DNA of 64,000 nucleotides, from positions 4,949,159 to 5,013,158 of the forward strand of contig KB904821.1 in the NCBI GenBank assembly GCA_000380225.1. The letters are read 5' to 3'. The translations under genes and the position numbers were made by a program. Source of the stretch: a filamentous cyanobacterium ESFC-1. GTDB lineage: Bacteria > Cyanobacteriota > Cyanobacteriia > Cyanobacteriales > Spirulinaceae. Shown here one piece after another: positions 10,044 to 19,889 of this stretch (position 1 is the stretch's first letter; the number at the start of each line of letters is the position of its first letter). A model generated the notes under the pieces. That model was not told the DNA's origin. It searched no databases and saw only the letters and a program-made list of their open reading frames with translations.

Positions 10044-11147
10044 TTAAACGACTGGATGGAAGAAAAAGGCAAAGCTTAAAATGGTATAAACTGCCAAAAG
10101 TAAGCCCCCTTCTAACCAATTTGATTTGCCATCACTACAAATGGAATTAACAATTAACACTGAAACCGCCACAGCGACTAATTCAAAAGGATTAAAATCT
10201 AAATCCATCGGTTGACCCATAATCCAGCCCGCAATGACTAAAACTGGAGCCACAAATAAGGCGATTTGCATACTCGAACCCACAGCTACAGATAAAGACA
10301 AATCCATTTTATTTTTAATGGCAACTGTAACCGCCGTAAAGTGTTCAGCCGCATTGCCGATAATAGGTAATAAAATTACCCCGGTAAATAAAGCCGTTAA
10401 GCCTAAAGATTCGGTGGCTTCTTCAAAGGCCTCGACCAATAATTCCGATTCGATCGCAACTCCAATCGTAACTAACAGTAAAACCCCGATCCACAACCAT
10501 AAATTAGGTTGTTCGCCTTCGTGTTCTTCGACTTCGAGATCGGCAACGCCCACTTCATACAAATAGGAGTGGGTTTTCATGGAAAACAACAGGGTTAAAG
10601 CGTAAACTAAAATCAAAACAAACGCGACAGCAACCGATAAGTTTTGCAGCGTCGCTTCACCCACCCCCTGAGAAGTATATTCAACGGCGGTGGGAACCAA
10701 AAGGGAAATCACCGCGAGATTCATCACAGAACTATTGGTCATCGCGATCGCACTGGGAAACTCCTGTTCTTTGTAGCGTAAACCCCCCAACAACATCGAG
10801 AAACCCATTACCAGCAACAAATTACTAATAATTGAACCCGTAATCGTCGCTTTGACAACACTAACTAAACCGCCCCGTAGGGCAATAAATGCCAAAATTA
10901 ATTCTGTGGCATTCCCAAAGGTGGCGTTGAGCAATCCGCCTAAACTGGGGCCGACGACAACGGCGACTTCTTCGGTAGCCGTTCCCATAAATGCCGCTAA
11001 CGGGATAATCCCTAAAGAAGCTGTAATAAAGATAACTGATGCGTCCCATTCCAAAAAATGCCCAGCAATGGAAACCGGGATAAACACCAGCATGGCCAAG
11101 AAAACTTTGTTCATAAAGCGTTTTGCGTGTTTTAATCGACGAGGCAA
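10044..11147 (-). CDS. cax: Calcium/proton exchanger (CAX family)
   Basis: This inner-membrane antiporter should expel Ca2+ (or other divalent cations) in exchange for protons. Its 367 residues contain about ten or eleven hydrophobic segments. The two signature alpha-repeats are present: GNATELILAFIALRGG (about 75-95) and GNAAEHFTAVTVAIKNKMD (about 260-280). These hold the conserved Glu residues of the ion path. An acidic stretch between the halves (VEEHEGEQ) matches the central acidic motif of CAX proteins. It is monocistronic, with a strong terminator. Confidence 0.95.
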   Translation of the reverse strand: MPRRLKHAKRFMNKVFLAMLVFIPVSIAGHFLEWDASVIFITASLGIIPLAAFMGTATEEVAVVVGPSLGGLLNATFGNATELILAFIALRGGLVSVVKATITGSIISNLLLVMGFSMLLGGLRYKEQEFPSAIAMTNSSVMNLAVISLLVPTAVEYTSQGVGEATLQNLSVAVAFVLILVYALTLLFSMKTHSYLYEVGVADLEVEEHEGEQPNLWLWIGVLLLVTIGVAIESELLVEAFEEATESLGLTALFTGVILLPIIGNAAEHFTAVTVAIKNKMDLSLSVAVGSSMQIALFVAPVLVIAGWIMGQPMDLDFNPFELVAVAVSVLIVNSICSDGKSNWLEGGLLLAVYTILSFAFFFHPVV

Positions 11148-11503
11148 TAATAACCTAACTCATCGATTCAGCCTTGAGTAGCTTAATTTCGGGATCGCTT
11201 GGTAAAACTGGGTTTTTTGGGGGATTATCTTAAAGAATCCTTAAACTCTGCGGTAATGCGATCGCATCTTGATAAATGCTACAATCCCCAACAGCCCTGG
11301 TTTTGCCCTAGCTAATTGTCCCTTCTGGGGGCAAATTTTCTCAAAGCTCAGACCGCTACAGTCGGCAAAAATCGATAATATTATGGATGGGATAAAGCCG
11401 ACATCGCTCAACTCGCCCCAACGCTTCTAGCTTTCAATCGATCCCAACGTCAAGATTCTCTAGAGTTTGAGCCAGCCCACATAGTATTTACAGGGAAATT
11501 AAT
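11148..11503. other. Intergenic region, divergent promoters of cax and GH57
   Basis: About 356 bases separate the divergent cax and GH57 genes. I see no ORF, repeat array or RNA gene. AGGGAAATTAAT just before the GH57 ATG may act as its ribosome-binding site. Confidence 0.4.
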
Positions 11504-14059
11504 ATGACTTCTGTTGCACAGACCACACCTGTTGCTAACAACGATGTATTGTCTGAAACGCCTAGTCCAGTAACCGCGACGGGTGTATATATGACCATTC
11601 ACGGCCACTTCTATCAACCGCCGCGAGAAAACCCTTATTTAAACACAATCGAACGTCAACCGAGCGCCAATCCCTATCACGACTGGAACGAGCGTATCTA
11701 CCATGAATGCTACCGTCCCAACGTTTTCGCTCGCATTCTCAACGAAAATAATCAAGTGGTCGGGATTGTCAATAACTTTGAATATTTAAGCTTTAATATC
11801 GGCCCCACCTTGATGTCGTGGCTGGAAAACTACGATCGCGAAGTCTACGAACAGATTATCGCCGCCGATCGTAAAAGTGCCGAACGCCTCAACGGGCATG
11901 GTAACGCGATCGCGCAAGTTTACAACCATATTATTATGCCCTTAGCCAACAAAAGGGATAAATATACCCAAATTCGTTGGGGGATCGCAGATTTTCGCGA
12001 TCGCTTCGGTCGCGATCCCGAAGGCATCTGGTTAGCCGAAACCGCCGTAGACTACCCCACCCTCGAAGCCCTCGTTGATGAGGGGATTCGCTTTACCATT
12101 CTCGCCCCCTCGCAAGCCGAACGCTGTCGCCTGCTGCCCACCGAGGACAACACCGATCCCCAATGGCACGAAGTCGGGGGATCGCAAATCGATCCGAACC
12201 GTCCTTACCGTTGTTTCTTGGGCGATGGTCGCTATATTGACATCTTTTTCTATGACGGGCCGATTTCGCGAGATATGGGCTTTGATGATGTCCTTAGTAG
12301 TTCCAGTCACCTCGCCGGGCGCTTAGGTCAAGCCATCCGGGGCGATCGCCGTCCCGCCCAACTGATCAACGTCGCCACCGACGGCGAAACCTTCGGCCAC
12401 CACAAACACAGCACCGAAAAATGCCTGGCTTATAGCTTCACCCACGAATTCCCCCATCGCGGTTGGACAGTCACCAACTACGCCCATTACCTCAGCATCA
12501 GCCCTCCTACCTGGGAGGTCGTTCTCAAGCCCGTTACCGCTTGGAGTTGCGCTCATGGGGTAAATCGCTGGCAAGACGACTGTGGCTGCGGTGGCGGCGG
12601 TTTGTGGCATCAAAAATGGCGGCGACCCTTGCGGGATACCTTAAACTGGCTGCGGGATGAATTAGCGGATTTATACGAAGCCTTGGGACGTAGATATTTC
12701 AGCGATCCCTGGTTGACTCGCGATCGCTATATCGAGGTGCTGCGCGATCGCAACCCCGAAAACATCATGCAGTTCTTATTCCGTCACCAAGCCCAACCCC
12801 TCAGCTACAACGACCAAATCGACGCACTGCGCTTGCTAGAAATGCAGCGTCACACCCTGCTAATGTTTACCAGTTGCGGTTGGTTTTTTGAAGAAATTTC
12901 CCGCCCCGAAGGAGTCCAAATCCTGCGCTATGCCGCCCGCGCTATCGAACTGGCCGGAGATGTATCTGGCAAACGCTTGGCCCCGGAATTTCGCCAACGT
13001 TTAGCCGATGCACCGAGTAACGTGGAATTATTCGGCCATGGTCTGAATATTTACGACCAGTTAGTTGTCTCGTCGGTGGTGCGTTTCGAGCAAGTGGCCG
13101 CCCATTACGCCATTAGTTCTTTATTCCAAACCTTTGCCCCCAGCGAACAGCTTTACTGCTACTGCGCCCGCCAAATCGACTTCCAAAAGCAGCAAATGGG
13201 CGCATTAACCCTGGCAGTCGGTCACCTAGAACTGACATCGGATATTACCCGCGAAAGCAAAGAATTTACGTTTGCCGTGTTGCATCTGGGGGGTTGGGAT
13301 TTCCACTGCTGCTTGCAAACCTTTGGCGGTCGCTTGACCTATACCCAAATCAAGGAACAGTTATTTACCGCCCTCAATGATGCCAGCGTTGCTCGCATGA
13401 TGGTGGTAATGACGCGCATTTTCGGTGAAGAAACCTTTAGCTTAGAAGACCTATTCCCCGAAGAACGCCATCGCCTAATTGAACAACTGGCCGAAAATAC
13501 CAAAGACCGCCTCGATCGCCTGTACGAGCAGGTTTACTTAGAAAACTACGGCATTCTCAAAGCCTTTCACCGCGACGAACTCCCGGTTCCTCAAGAATTG
13601 CAAGTGGCCGCCGAAATTGCCCTGGCCCATCGCTGTTTGCAGGGTTTAGATGCTCTTAATCCTGACAATAACGATCCTCCAGGCATTGATAGCCAACTCA
13701 CAGAACTTGAAGCGATCGCGGCAGAAGCCCAAACCATGCGCTGTCACCTCAAACTTCCCGAAGTGAAAGCCGCCCTCGAAAAACTGATCGGCGGTACATT
13801 GCGCTATATCTTAGCCGAACAGGTAGACTTTGCCGAAGAAGACCTAAAACGCCTCGAACGGGCGATCGCGCTCGGTGAAAACCTTAACCTCGGTTTATCT
13901 CTCGCTCGCGTCCAAGAGCTTTATTTCTTCTATCTTCATCACCATCTCATCCCCCAATGTTGTGATGATTCAAAAGCCACTCAATGCACTTGGAAACCCC
14001 ATCAAGTACAGGCGTTACTCAGTCTCGGTGAGAAGTTAGCGGTTGATGTCAGTGTCTAG
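11504..14059 (+). CDS. Glycoside hydrolase family 57 protein with DUF3536
   Basis: This 851-residue protein is probably an alpha-glucan-active enzyme (amylase or branching-enzyme clan). The N-terminal GH57 (beta/alpha)7 domain spans about 25-400. It has the HGHFYQPPRENP motif, IWLAETAVDYPTLEAL (the Glu is the family nucleophile region) and TDGETFGHHKHSTE (the Asp is the acid/base region). The C-terminal half matches DUF3536. Substrate is uncertain; glycogen or sporulenol-like glucans would fit the family. The start ATG at 11504 has an AGGGAAATTA-like ribosome site. No sugar-metabolism neighbours are adjacent. Confidence 0.92.
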   Translation: MTSVAQTTPVANNDVLSETPSPVTATGVYMTIHGHFYQPPRENPYLNTIERQPSANPYHDWNERIYHECYRPNVFARILNENNQVVGIVNNFEYLSFNIGPTLMSWLENYDREVYEQIIAADRKSAERLNGHGNAIAQVYNHIIMPLANKRDKYTQIRWGIADFRDRFGRDPEGIWLAETAVDYPTLEALVDEGIRFTILAPSQAERCRLLPTEDNTDPQWHEVGGSQIDPNRPYRCFLGDGRYIDIFFYDGPISRDMGFDDVLSSSSHLAGRLGQAIRGDRRPAQLINVATDGETFGHHKHSTEKCLAYSFTHEFPHRGWTVTNYAHYLSISPPTWEVVLKPVTAWSCAHGVNRWQDDCGCGGGGLWHQKWRRPLRDTLNWLRDELADLYEALGRRYFSDPWLTRDRYIEVLRDRNPENIMQFLFRHQAQPLSYNDQIDALRLLEMQRHTLLMFTSCGWFFEEISRPEGVQILRYAARAIELAGDVSGKRLAPEFRQRLADAPSNVELFGHGLNIYDQLVVSSVVRFEQVAAHYAISSLFQTFAPSEQLYCYCARQIDFQKQQMGALTLAVGHLELTSDITRESKEFTFAVLHLGGWDFHCCLQTFGGRLTYTQIKEQLFTALNDASVARMMVVMTRIFGEETFSLEDLFPEERHRLIEQLAENTKDRLDRLYEQVYLENYGILKAFHRDELPVPQELQVAAEIALAHRCLQGLDALNPDNNDPPGIDSQLTELEAIAAEAQTMRCHLKLPEVKAALEKLIGGTLRYILAEQVDFAEEDLKRLERAIALGENLNLGLSLARVQELYFFYLHHHLIPQCCDDSKATQCTWKPHQVQALLSLGEKLAVDVSV

Positions 14060-14288
14060 GGGAAACGTTTTTTCCGAGGAGTGACGGGTTGTTTGTTGTT
14101 TGTTGTTTGTTGTTTGTTGTTTGTTGTTTGTTGTTTGTTGTTTGTTGTTTGTTGTTTGTTTTGATGGGATCGGTTTAGAACCATCAGAGACAGTAGACTC
14201 GTAGGGGCGGGGTTTCCCCGTCCAGAGTGGGAGGAGTGGGGCAATCGGCAATCGGCAATCGGCTTGTAGGGGCGGGGTTTCCCCGCCC
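14060..14288. repeat. Intergenic repeats: TTTGTTG heptamers and REP-like palindromes
   Basis: After the GH57 stop there are about ten perfect 7-bp units of TTTGTTG (14088-14160). Two GTAGGGGCGGGGTTTCCCCG palindromic repeats follow (about 14202 and 14267), separated by GGCAATC heptamers. There is no gene. Confidence 0.85.
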
Positions 14289-14475
14289 AATAACCAATAA
14301 CCAATAACCAACAACCAATAACCAATAACCAACAACCAACAACCAATAACCAATAACCAACAACCAACAACCAACAACCAATAACGAATAACCAATAACC
14401 AATAACCAACAACCAACAACCAACAACCAACAACCAACAACCAATAACCAATAACCAATAACCAACAACCAATGA
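14289..14475. repeat. Heptamer array (CCAATAA/CCAACAA)
   Basis: About 27 consecutive 7-bp units, nearly all CCAATAA or CCAACAA, run to the ATG of the HAD gene. The start codon lies in the last unit (CCAATGA). Because 7 is not divisible by 3, all frames of the complement are open and read WLLVIGY-type peptides. I regard these as artefacts. Confidence 0.9.
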
Positions 14476-15146
14476 CCCATGACATACAAAAATATCTCGC
14501 TCTCGCGACGGATTTTGATGGCACTTTAGCTGCCGATGGTTTTGTGGAGGCGGCGACCCTCGAAGCCTTGATAAGATTGCGACAGTCGGGCCGTAAAGTT
14601 ATTTTGATTACGGGGCGACATTTGGCTGATTTGTTGAATGTTTTTCCTGAAATTCAGCAGTGCGATCGCGTGGTGGCTGAAAATGGCGCGTTACTTTACA
14701 ACCCGCAAACTCAAGCGGTGCAATCGTTAGGAGAATCCCCCAGTGAGGCTTTGATCGCTGCCCTCAAAGCTAGAGGGGTTGAGCCTTTGGACATCGGACA
14801 GGGAATTGTCGCGACTTGGCAACCCCACGGGGAAACGGTGGTTCAAGTGATTGAGGAGATGAATCTGAGTTGGCAAGTAATTCTCAATAAGCGGGCGGTG
14901 ATGGCATTGCCCCAAGGAATTGATAAGGCCAGTGGTTTAAAAGCGGCTTGTGCTGACCTGAATTTGCCCCTAGAAGCGACGATTGGCATTGGTGATGCCG
15001 AAAACGATCGTCACTTGCTGGCGGCCAGTGGTTTTGGGGTGGCGGTGGCGAATGCGATCGCGTCTCTCCAAGCAATGGCAGATTGGGTTACGCCATCAGC
15101 GCGGGGACAAGGGGTACAAGAGTTAATCCAACGCTGGCTGGCATAA
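14472..15146 (+). CDS. HAD-family phosphatase (Cof-type)
   Basis: The 224-residue hydrolase has motif I DFDGTLAADG (nucleophile Asp in DxDGT, residues 14-16), motif II ITGRHLADL and motif IV GIGDAENDRHLL. This pattern is that of Cof-type HAD phosphatases acting on sugar phosphates or similar small substrates. The substrate cannot be read from sequence. The ATG overlaps the end of a heptamer array, so the upstream region has no Shine-Dalgarno sequence. A conserved N-terminus close to the nucleophile motif supports this start or one only a few codons later. Confidence 0.9.
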   Translation: MTHDIQKYLALATDFDGTLAADGFVEAATLEALIRLRQSGRKVILITGRHLADLLNVFPEIQQCDRVVAENGALLYNPQTQAVQSLGESPSEALIAALKARGVEPLDIGQGIVATWQPHGETVVQVIEEMNLSWQVILNKRAVMALPQGIDKASGLKAACADLNLPLEATIGIGDAENDRHLLAASGFGVAVANAIASLQAMADWVTPSARGQGVQELIQRWLA

Positions 15147-15154
15147 TGAATCAT

Positions 15155-18100
15155 TCACAAAGTGACAGAATCAGGCAAAGTCCAGCCTTGGGCCGCTTCG
15201 GGAGTCAGGGCGCTGGAGAAATAAAAGCCCTGGGCGATTTCGCAGCCAAATTCGTGCATTGTCTTCATCTGATATTCGGTTTCGATGTTTTTGGCGATCG
15301 CGATCGCGCCGAGGTTGCGAGCTAACATGACCATAGATCGGGCGATTGCGGCTTTTCCGGTATGGCCTTCAAGTTCCCCTAGAAAAGTGTTATCAATTTT
15401 AAAAATATCGATGGTGACGCTGTGAAGATCGCTCAAGCAAGAGTAGCCTTTACCAAAATTATCAATACAGAGTTTTATGCCTAAGTCTCGCAGTTGGGCA
15501 ATCCGAATTTTAGTGGCATCAGCATTTTTAATCCAGAGATTTTCCGAAATTTCTATACAGAGAAGATTGTAGTCGAGGGCAGTCTCTTGACAAGTCTCGC
15601 GGATTTGTTCGATCAAGTCGGGTTGGAGAAACTGCTTGGGAGAGAAGTTGAGATACAGCATCAAGGGTGAGTTAGGATGTTGCGGCTGAAAGACTTGTAA
15701 CTGCTGACAAGCTTCTGTTAGCATCCAACGGGCGATCGCGACGGAGACACCACTTTCTTCAGCAATCTTTAAAAAGTCTTTGGGATAAATTTCTCCATGA
15801 CGGGGATGATCCCAGCGCAACAAGGCTTCAAAGCCGACTAACTGCTGCGTTTTGAGATCGACAAGGGGCTGATAAGCGATTCTAAACTCATGGCGATTTA
15901 AAGCTTGGCGCAAATCCGTTTCGAGTTGGAGCAATGCCGTTGAATTTTGCTGCATTTTCGAGTTGAAAATCTCATATCGCCCTTTTCCTAAAGATTTGGC
16001 ACGATATAAGGCAATATCAGCATCTCTGAGCAGATCGTCAGGATTGGTATATCTTGGGTGAGAAGCGGTATCGGTGGGTAAGTTGCGACTGAGGACAATA
16101 CCCACACTCACACCAATGTAAACCTCATGGCCGCTTAAATCGAAGGCTTTGTTTAATTCTTGATTGATGCGCTCGGCAATCTGAATGGCGGTATCGAGAT
16201 TACGGACATCTTCGAGCAAAATCGTAAACTCATCACCCCCTAAACGAGCGACGGTATCTTGGTCGCGCAAACAGTTTTCTAAGCGACGCGCTACGGCGAT
16301 TAACAAGCGATCGCCCACTAAATGCCCTAAACTATCATTCACCAACTTAAAACGGTCTAAATCTAAAAATAACACCGCAAACTGGTAAGAGCTTTCTGAG
16401 TTTTGGGCTTCTTCATAGTGGGCGCGGTTTAAAGCGGCGGCTAAACGGGATTGAAATAAGGAACGGTTGGGCAATCCCGTCAAGGGGTCATAAAAAGCCC
16501 GTAGATGTAGTTGTTCTTTAACTTGCTTGTGTTCGGTAATGTCTTCTACCATTCCTTCGTAGTAGAGCAAGTTGCCGTTTTCATCCCGCACTGCCCGCGC
16601 ACTTTCACAAATCCAAATAATGCTACCGTCGCGGCGATAAATTTGGGATTCAAAGCCTTTGACGGCATCGTTTTGTTGCATGAGTTGGACAAATTCTGCC
16701 CGTTGACTGCGATCGACATACAGTTGATGTTCGATATCAATCAAAGAAGCCATTAATTCTGCGACGTTGTTATAGCCATAGATGCGAGCGAGGGCAGGAT
16801 TGGCGCTAATGTAGTGACCGTCTGGGGTGGTTTGAAATATTCCTTCTATGGCATTTTCAAAGATGCTGCGATACTTAGCTTCGGCGCGGACTAGGGCTTC
16901 TTCGTTATGTTTGCGTTCGGTAATATCGGTAATAAAGCCTTCGATGCCCGTGAGTTGTCCGGCGGTATCATAAATGCCGTGGCCTTTTTCCCAAAGCCAT
17001 TTGGTTTGATGGGAGCGAGTTTGAATGCGATATTCAATCACATAGGACTGTTTTTGCTCGATGCGATCGCGCATGGTTGCGAGGATGCGATCGCGGTCTT
17101 GGGGGTCAATGATTTCGCTGTAGCAAAAGGGTTGACCGGCGGTTAATTCTGAACTGGTGTACCCGGTGAGGTGATGGCAACCGTCGCTAATGTAAAGCAT
17201 GGGATAATCAAACTGGGGCGCAGCCGTAAAAAAGATACCATCGGCGGTGTTGATTAAGCTGGCCAAACGTCGCTCGCTTTCGCGTAAGGCGGCTTCAATT
17301 TGCTTGCGTTGATAGATTTCTCCAATTTGACTCGCAACCACGCTGACCACATCGCTGAGGTGGCGGTCTTGGGTTGTGGTTTCGTTCAAGAAAAAGACTA
17401 AGACTGCTATCACGCGATCGCCCGCAATAATCGGGACACCAAACCCGGTTTTCAAATCGACGCTTAAGGCGAGTTGTTGTCGCAAAAACTTAGAAGTAGC
17501 CCGCACATCCTCAAACCAGACGGGTTGACGACTTTGCCAGACTTGACCGGGTAAGCCAATGCCTTTGGGAAAACTATAGTCATAACTTTGCTGCTGAAAA
17601 TTCTCGAAGCGATCGCTTTCTTCTTCAGACCAAGTTTGACTCAGGATTAAGGTTTGACTCGATTCATCCGGAAGCCAGGCTTCACCGTACATCCAATGGG
17701 TGGTTTGACAGACTTTTTGTAGGGTTAATTTTAAAGCATCGGTAAAGGTTGAGGCTTGACCAATCGTTTGGACTAAGGCTTGTAACAATTGGTTTTCCTC
17801 CTCAACTTTACGACGATCTGTAATATCAACTATCGAGCCTTCTCTGGCTATCAAATGGTCTGAAGTGTTCCAAATCCCATAACCTCTTTCCCAAACCCAC
17901 GTTTGCTTGTTGTTACGAGTTAATAATCGATATTCCACATCGTATCTCTGTCGGTGTTTGAGTGCTTGTTCGATCTTTTCGATGACCCACTCGCGATCGT
18001 CGGGATGAATTAAATTTTCAAAGTTTAATGCTTGATTCTCGTTCCATTCTGCCGGATCGTACCCGGTAAGCGCACCACAAGCGGGACTGATAAATTCAAA

Positions 18101-18658
18101 GTTCCAAAAATGATGTGGGGTTTCGCGATCGCATTGACAGCGATACATGATATCCGCAGATTGGTTAACTAAATTTGACAAAGAACAACTGTTGCGTTGT
18201 AGGGCTTGTTCGATTTGTTTTTGATAGGTAATATCCTGAAATGTTCCCACAATCAACGATTCATCGGCGGAAACCAACCGTTGTAGGGAAACTAAACCCC
18301 ACAAACACTTTCCGGTTCGGGTTTGCAGTTGTAGTTCGTAGTTGTCGAGGGCGTTATATTGCCATAATGCTTGTAACAAGACTTGCCAAGCCTTGGGGTC
18401 AAAATAAGAAGCGAGGGCGATCCGGTCGAAACCGGACGGTGAACCCAAGAGGGAATCAAAAGCGGAGTTGGTATATAAAATTTGACTGTTGCTGGCTTTC
18501 GCGATCGCGATGGGAACCGGAAAAGTATTGAACAACTTTGTCAAAAAGCGATCGCTTTCCCAATTTGAATCTGGCTGTAACGCCAATCTTGCTACAAGAG
18601 AGTCCATTTCTAGAGCGTGAGATGATGTAACCCCAGAGTTAATGGGACTTTTTGACAT
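15155..18658 (-). CDS. PAS/GAF/GGDEF/EAL signalling protein with degenerate EAL
   Basis: This 1167-residue soluble protein holds several PAS/PAC domains, a GAF domain (about 290-460), then GGDEF and EAL. The GGDEF site is intact (RLGGDEFTILL), preceded by an RxxD inhibitory site (RDQD five residues upstream), so it can probably make cyclic di-GMP. The EAL domain keeps EALLRW but has DNFGKG instead of DDFGTG (near 15455) and AKNIET instead of AEGVET (near 15290). Two metal/catalytic acidic residues are therefore lost. It is probably a diguanylate cyclase with an EAL domain used for binding. No membrane segment is seen. The neighbouring HAD gene is convergent. Confidence 0.93.
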   Translation of the reverse strand: MSKSPINSGVTSSHALEMDSLVARLALQPDSNWESDRFLTKLFNTFPVPIAIAKASNSQILYTNSAFDSLLGSPSGFDRIALASYFDPKAWQVLLQALWQYNALDNYELQLQTRTGKCLWGLVSLQRLVSADESLIVGTFQDITYQKQIEQALQRNSCSLSNLVNQSADIMYRCQCDRETPHHFWNFEFISPACGALTGYDPAEWNENQALNFENLIHPDDREWVIEKIEQALKHRQRYDVEYRLLTRNNKQTWVWERGYGIWNTSDHLIAREGSIVDITDRRKVEEENQLLQALVQTIGQASTFTDALKLTLQKVCQTTHWMYGEAWLPDESSQTLILSQTWSEEESDRFENFQQQSYDYSFPKGIGLPGQVWQSRQPVWFEDVRATSKFLRQQLALSVDLKTGFGVPIIAGDRVIAVLVFFLNETTTQDRHLSDVVSVVASQIGEIYQRKQIEAALRESERRLASLINTADGIFFTAAPQFDYPMLYISDGCHHLTGYTSSELTAGQPFCYSEIIDPQDRDRILATMRDRIEQKQSYVIEYRIQTRSHQTKWLWEKGHGIYDTAGQLTGIEGFITDITERKHNEEALVRAEAKYRSIFENAIEGIFQTTPDGHYISANPALARIYGYNNVAELMASLIDIEHQLYVDRSQRAEFVQLMQQNDAVKGFESQIYRRDGSIIWICESARAVRDENGNLLYYEGMVEDITEHKQVKEQLHLRAFYDPLTGLPNRSLFQSRLAAALNRAHYEEAQNSESSYQFAVLFLDLDRFKLVNDSLGHLVGDRLLIAVARRLENCLRDQDTVARLGGDEFTILLEDVRNLDTAIQIAERINQELNKAFDLSGHEVYIGVSVGIVLSRNLPTDTASHPRYTNPDDLLRDADIALYRAKSLGKGRYEIFNSKMQQNSTALLQLETDLRQALNRHEFRIAYQPLVDLKTQQLVGFEALLRWDHPRHGEIYPKDFLKIAEESGVSVAIARWMLTEACQQLQVFQPQHPNSPLMLYLNFSPKQFLQPDLIEQIRETCQETALDYNLLCIEISENLWIKNADATKIRIAQLRDLGIKLCIDNFGKGYSCLSDLHSVTIDIFKIDNTFLGELEGHTGKAAIARSMVMLARNLGAIAIAKNIETEYQMKTMHEFGCEIAQGFYFSSALTPEAAQGWTLPDSVTL

Positions 18659-18928
18659 GGTTGGAACTCTCCTGTTTTGAAAATTCGACCCAAGATTAAC
18701 AAAAATAATTCCTTCGTTATACGACGATAAACTGACTAAATATCATAAGGGATGAACCCCGCGATCGCGCTTGATCATCCTTTGATATCTTGAGCTAATG
18801 TCTTTAAGAACTTTCAGAAATCTGTAAAATTAAGCACTCCTTCTGAATTAAACTATGTTTAACTTTCTCAGAACCGTTATCTGTAATACAATCTGAAAAA
18901 ACTTTTTGCGATCGCATGGCGTTGAATT

Positions 18929-19813
18929 ATGGCTTTTTGGGATATCATCCGGAAATATCGCCTTGTTCCTTATATCTTTTTACTACCTGCTGTAGCAATT
19001 CTCAGCATTAGTGTCTTTTTTCCGGCATTACAAGCATTTTGGCTGAGTTTAACCCGCTATGACCTGATTAGCGAACCTCAGTTGATCGGTTTACAAAATT
19101 TTCAACGCTTGTGGCAAGACGATATTTTTTGGCAAACGCTTCGCAATACTCTATTGTATCTGTTGACTGTCGTTCCCTGCTTAACGATCTTGCCCCTAGG
19201 CTTGGCCATTCTCGTCAATCGTCAACTGCGGGGCATTCACTGGTTTCGCACCTTTTTTTATACCCCCGTCGCCATTTCTATGGTAGTTGCGGGGATTGCT
19301 TGGAAAGCCCTTTATGCGTCTAATGGGGTTCTCAATCAAAGTCTCCAGCAACTCGGCCTAGAAACAGGCATCCCCTGGCTAACCAGCCCACAATTCGCCC
19401 TCTGGAGCGTCATGGTGGTCACCGTTTGGAAAGGTTTGGGGTATTACATGGTCATCTATTTAGCGGGCTTACAAGCCATTCCTGGGGAACTCTACGAAGC
19501 CGCGACCCTCGATGGTTCCGATGGTTTACGCAAACATTGGGACATTACGATTCCCTTGATGCGTCCCTATTTAGTTCTCGTTGCAGTGATTTCTGCTATT
19601 TCGGCCACTAAGGTATTTGAGGAGATTTATATTATGACCCAAGGCGGCCCCCTCAATAGCTCAAAAACAGTGGTTTATTATCTCTACGAACAAGCGTTTA
19701 CCAATCTAGAAATTGGTTATGGTTGTGCCATTGGTTTGGTTTTATTTCTGGTAATTTTTATCCTTTCTTTGCTCAATCTTTATGTTTCTAAATATACAAT
19801 TAACAATGCATAA
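18929..19813 (+). CDS. Sugar ABC transporter permease (MalF/UgpA type)
   Basis: The 294-residue protein has six predicted membrane segments and the EAA loop EAATLDGSDGLRKHWDITIP (about 190-210) that contacts the ATPase. The family imports sugars, glycerol-phosphate or compatible solutes with a second permease, a binding protein and an ATPase. None of these partners is in the window, so the gene is an orphan here. The overlapping ATG at 18916 is out of frame. The last residues (TINNA) come from AT-rich heptamer-like sequence at the 3' end. Confidence 0.92.
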   Translation: MAFWDIIRKYRLVPYIFLLPAVAILSISVFFPALQAFWLSLTRYDLISEPQLIGLQNFQRLWQDDIFWQTLRNTLLYLLTVVPCLTILPLGLAILVNRQLRGIHWFRTFFYTPVAISMVVAGIAWKALYASNGVLNQSLQQLGLETGIPWLTSPQFALWSVMVVTVWKGLGYYMVIYLAGLQAIPGELYEAATLDGSDGLRKHWDITIPLMRPYLVLVAVISAISATKVFEEIYIMTQGGPLNSSKTVVYYLYEQAFTNLEIGYGCAIGLVLFLVIFILSLLNLYVSKYTINNA

Positions 19814-19838
19814 TGTACAATTTACAACGGGGGAAATA

Positions 19839-19889
19839 ATAACCAATAACCAATAACTAACAACTAACAACTAACAACCAACAACCAAC
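19839..19889. repeat. Heptamer array (CCAATAA/CTAACAA)
   Basis: Heptamers CCAATAA, CTAACAA and CCAACAA lie between the convergent permease and lipB genes. The array runs into lipB: its last sense codons and stop (minus strand TTG GTT GTT GGT TGT TAG) are array sequence. Confidence 0.85.

Noticed and set aside
14036-14524. Long open frames reading WLLVIGYWLLVVGC in heptamer arrays (also 49877-50113, 51115-51466, 53967-54149 and 55853-56190)
   Set aside because: Seven-base repeats keep every frame open in one strand; there is no start context, conservation or codon bias.
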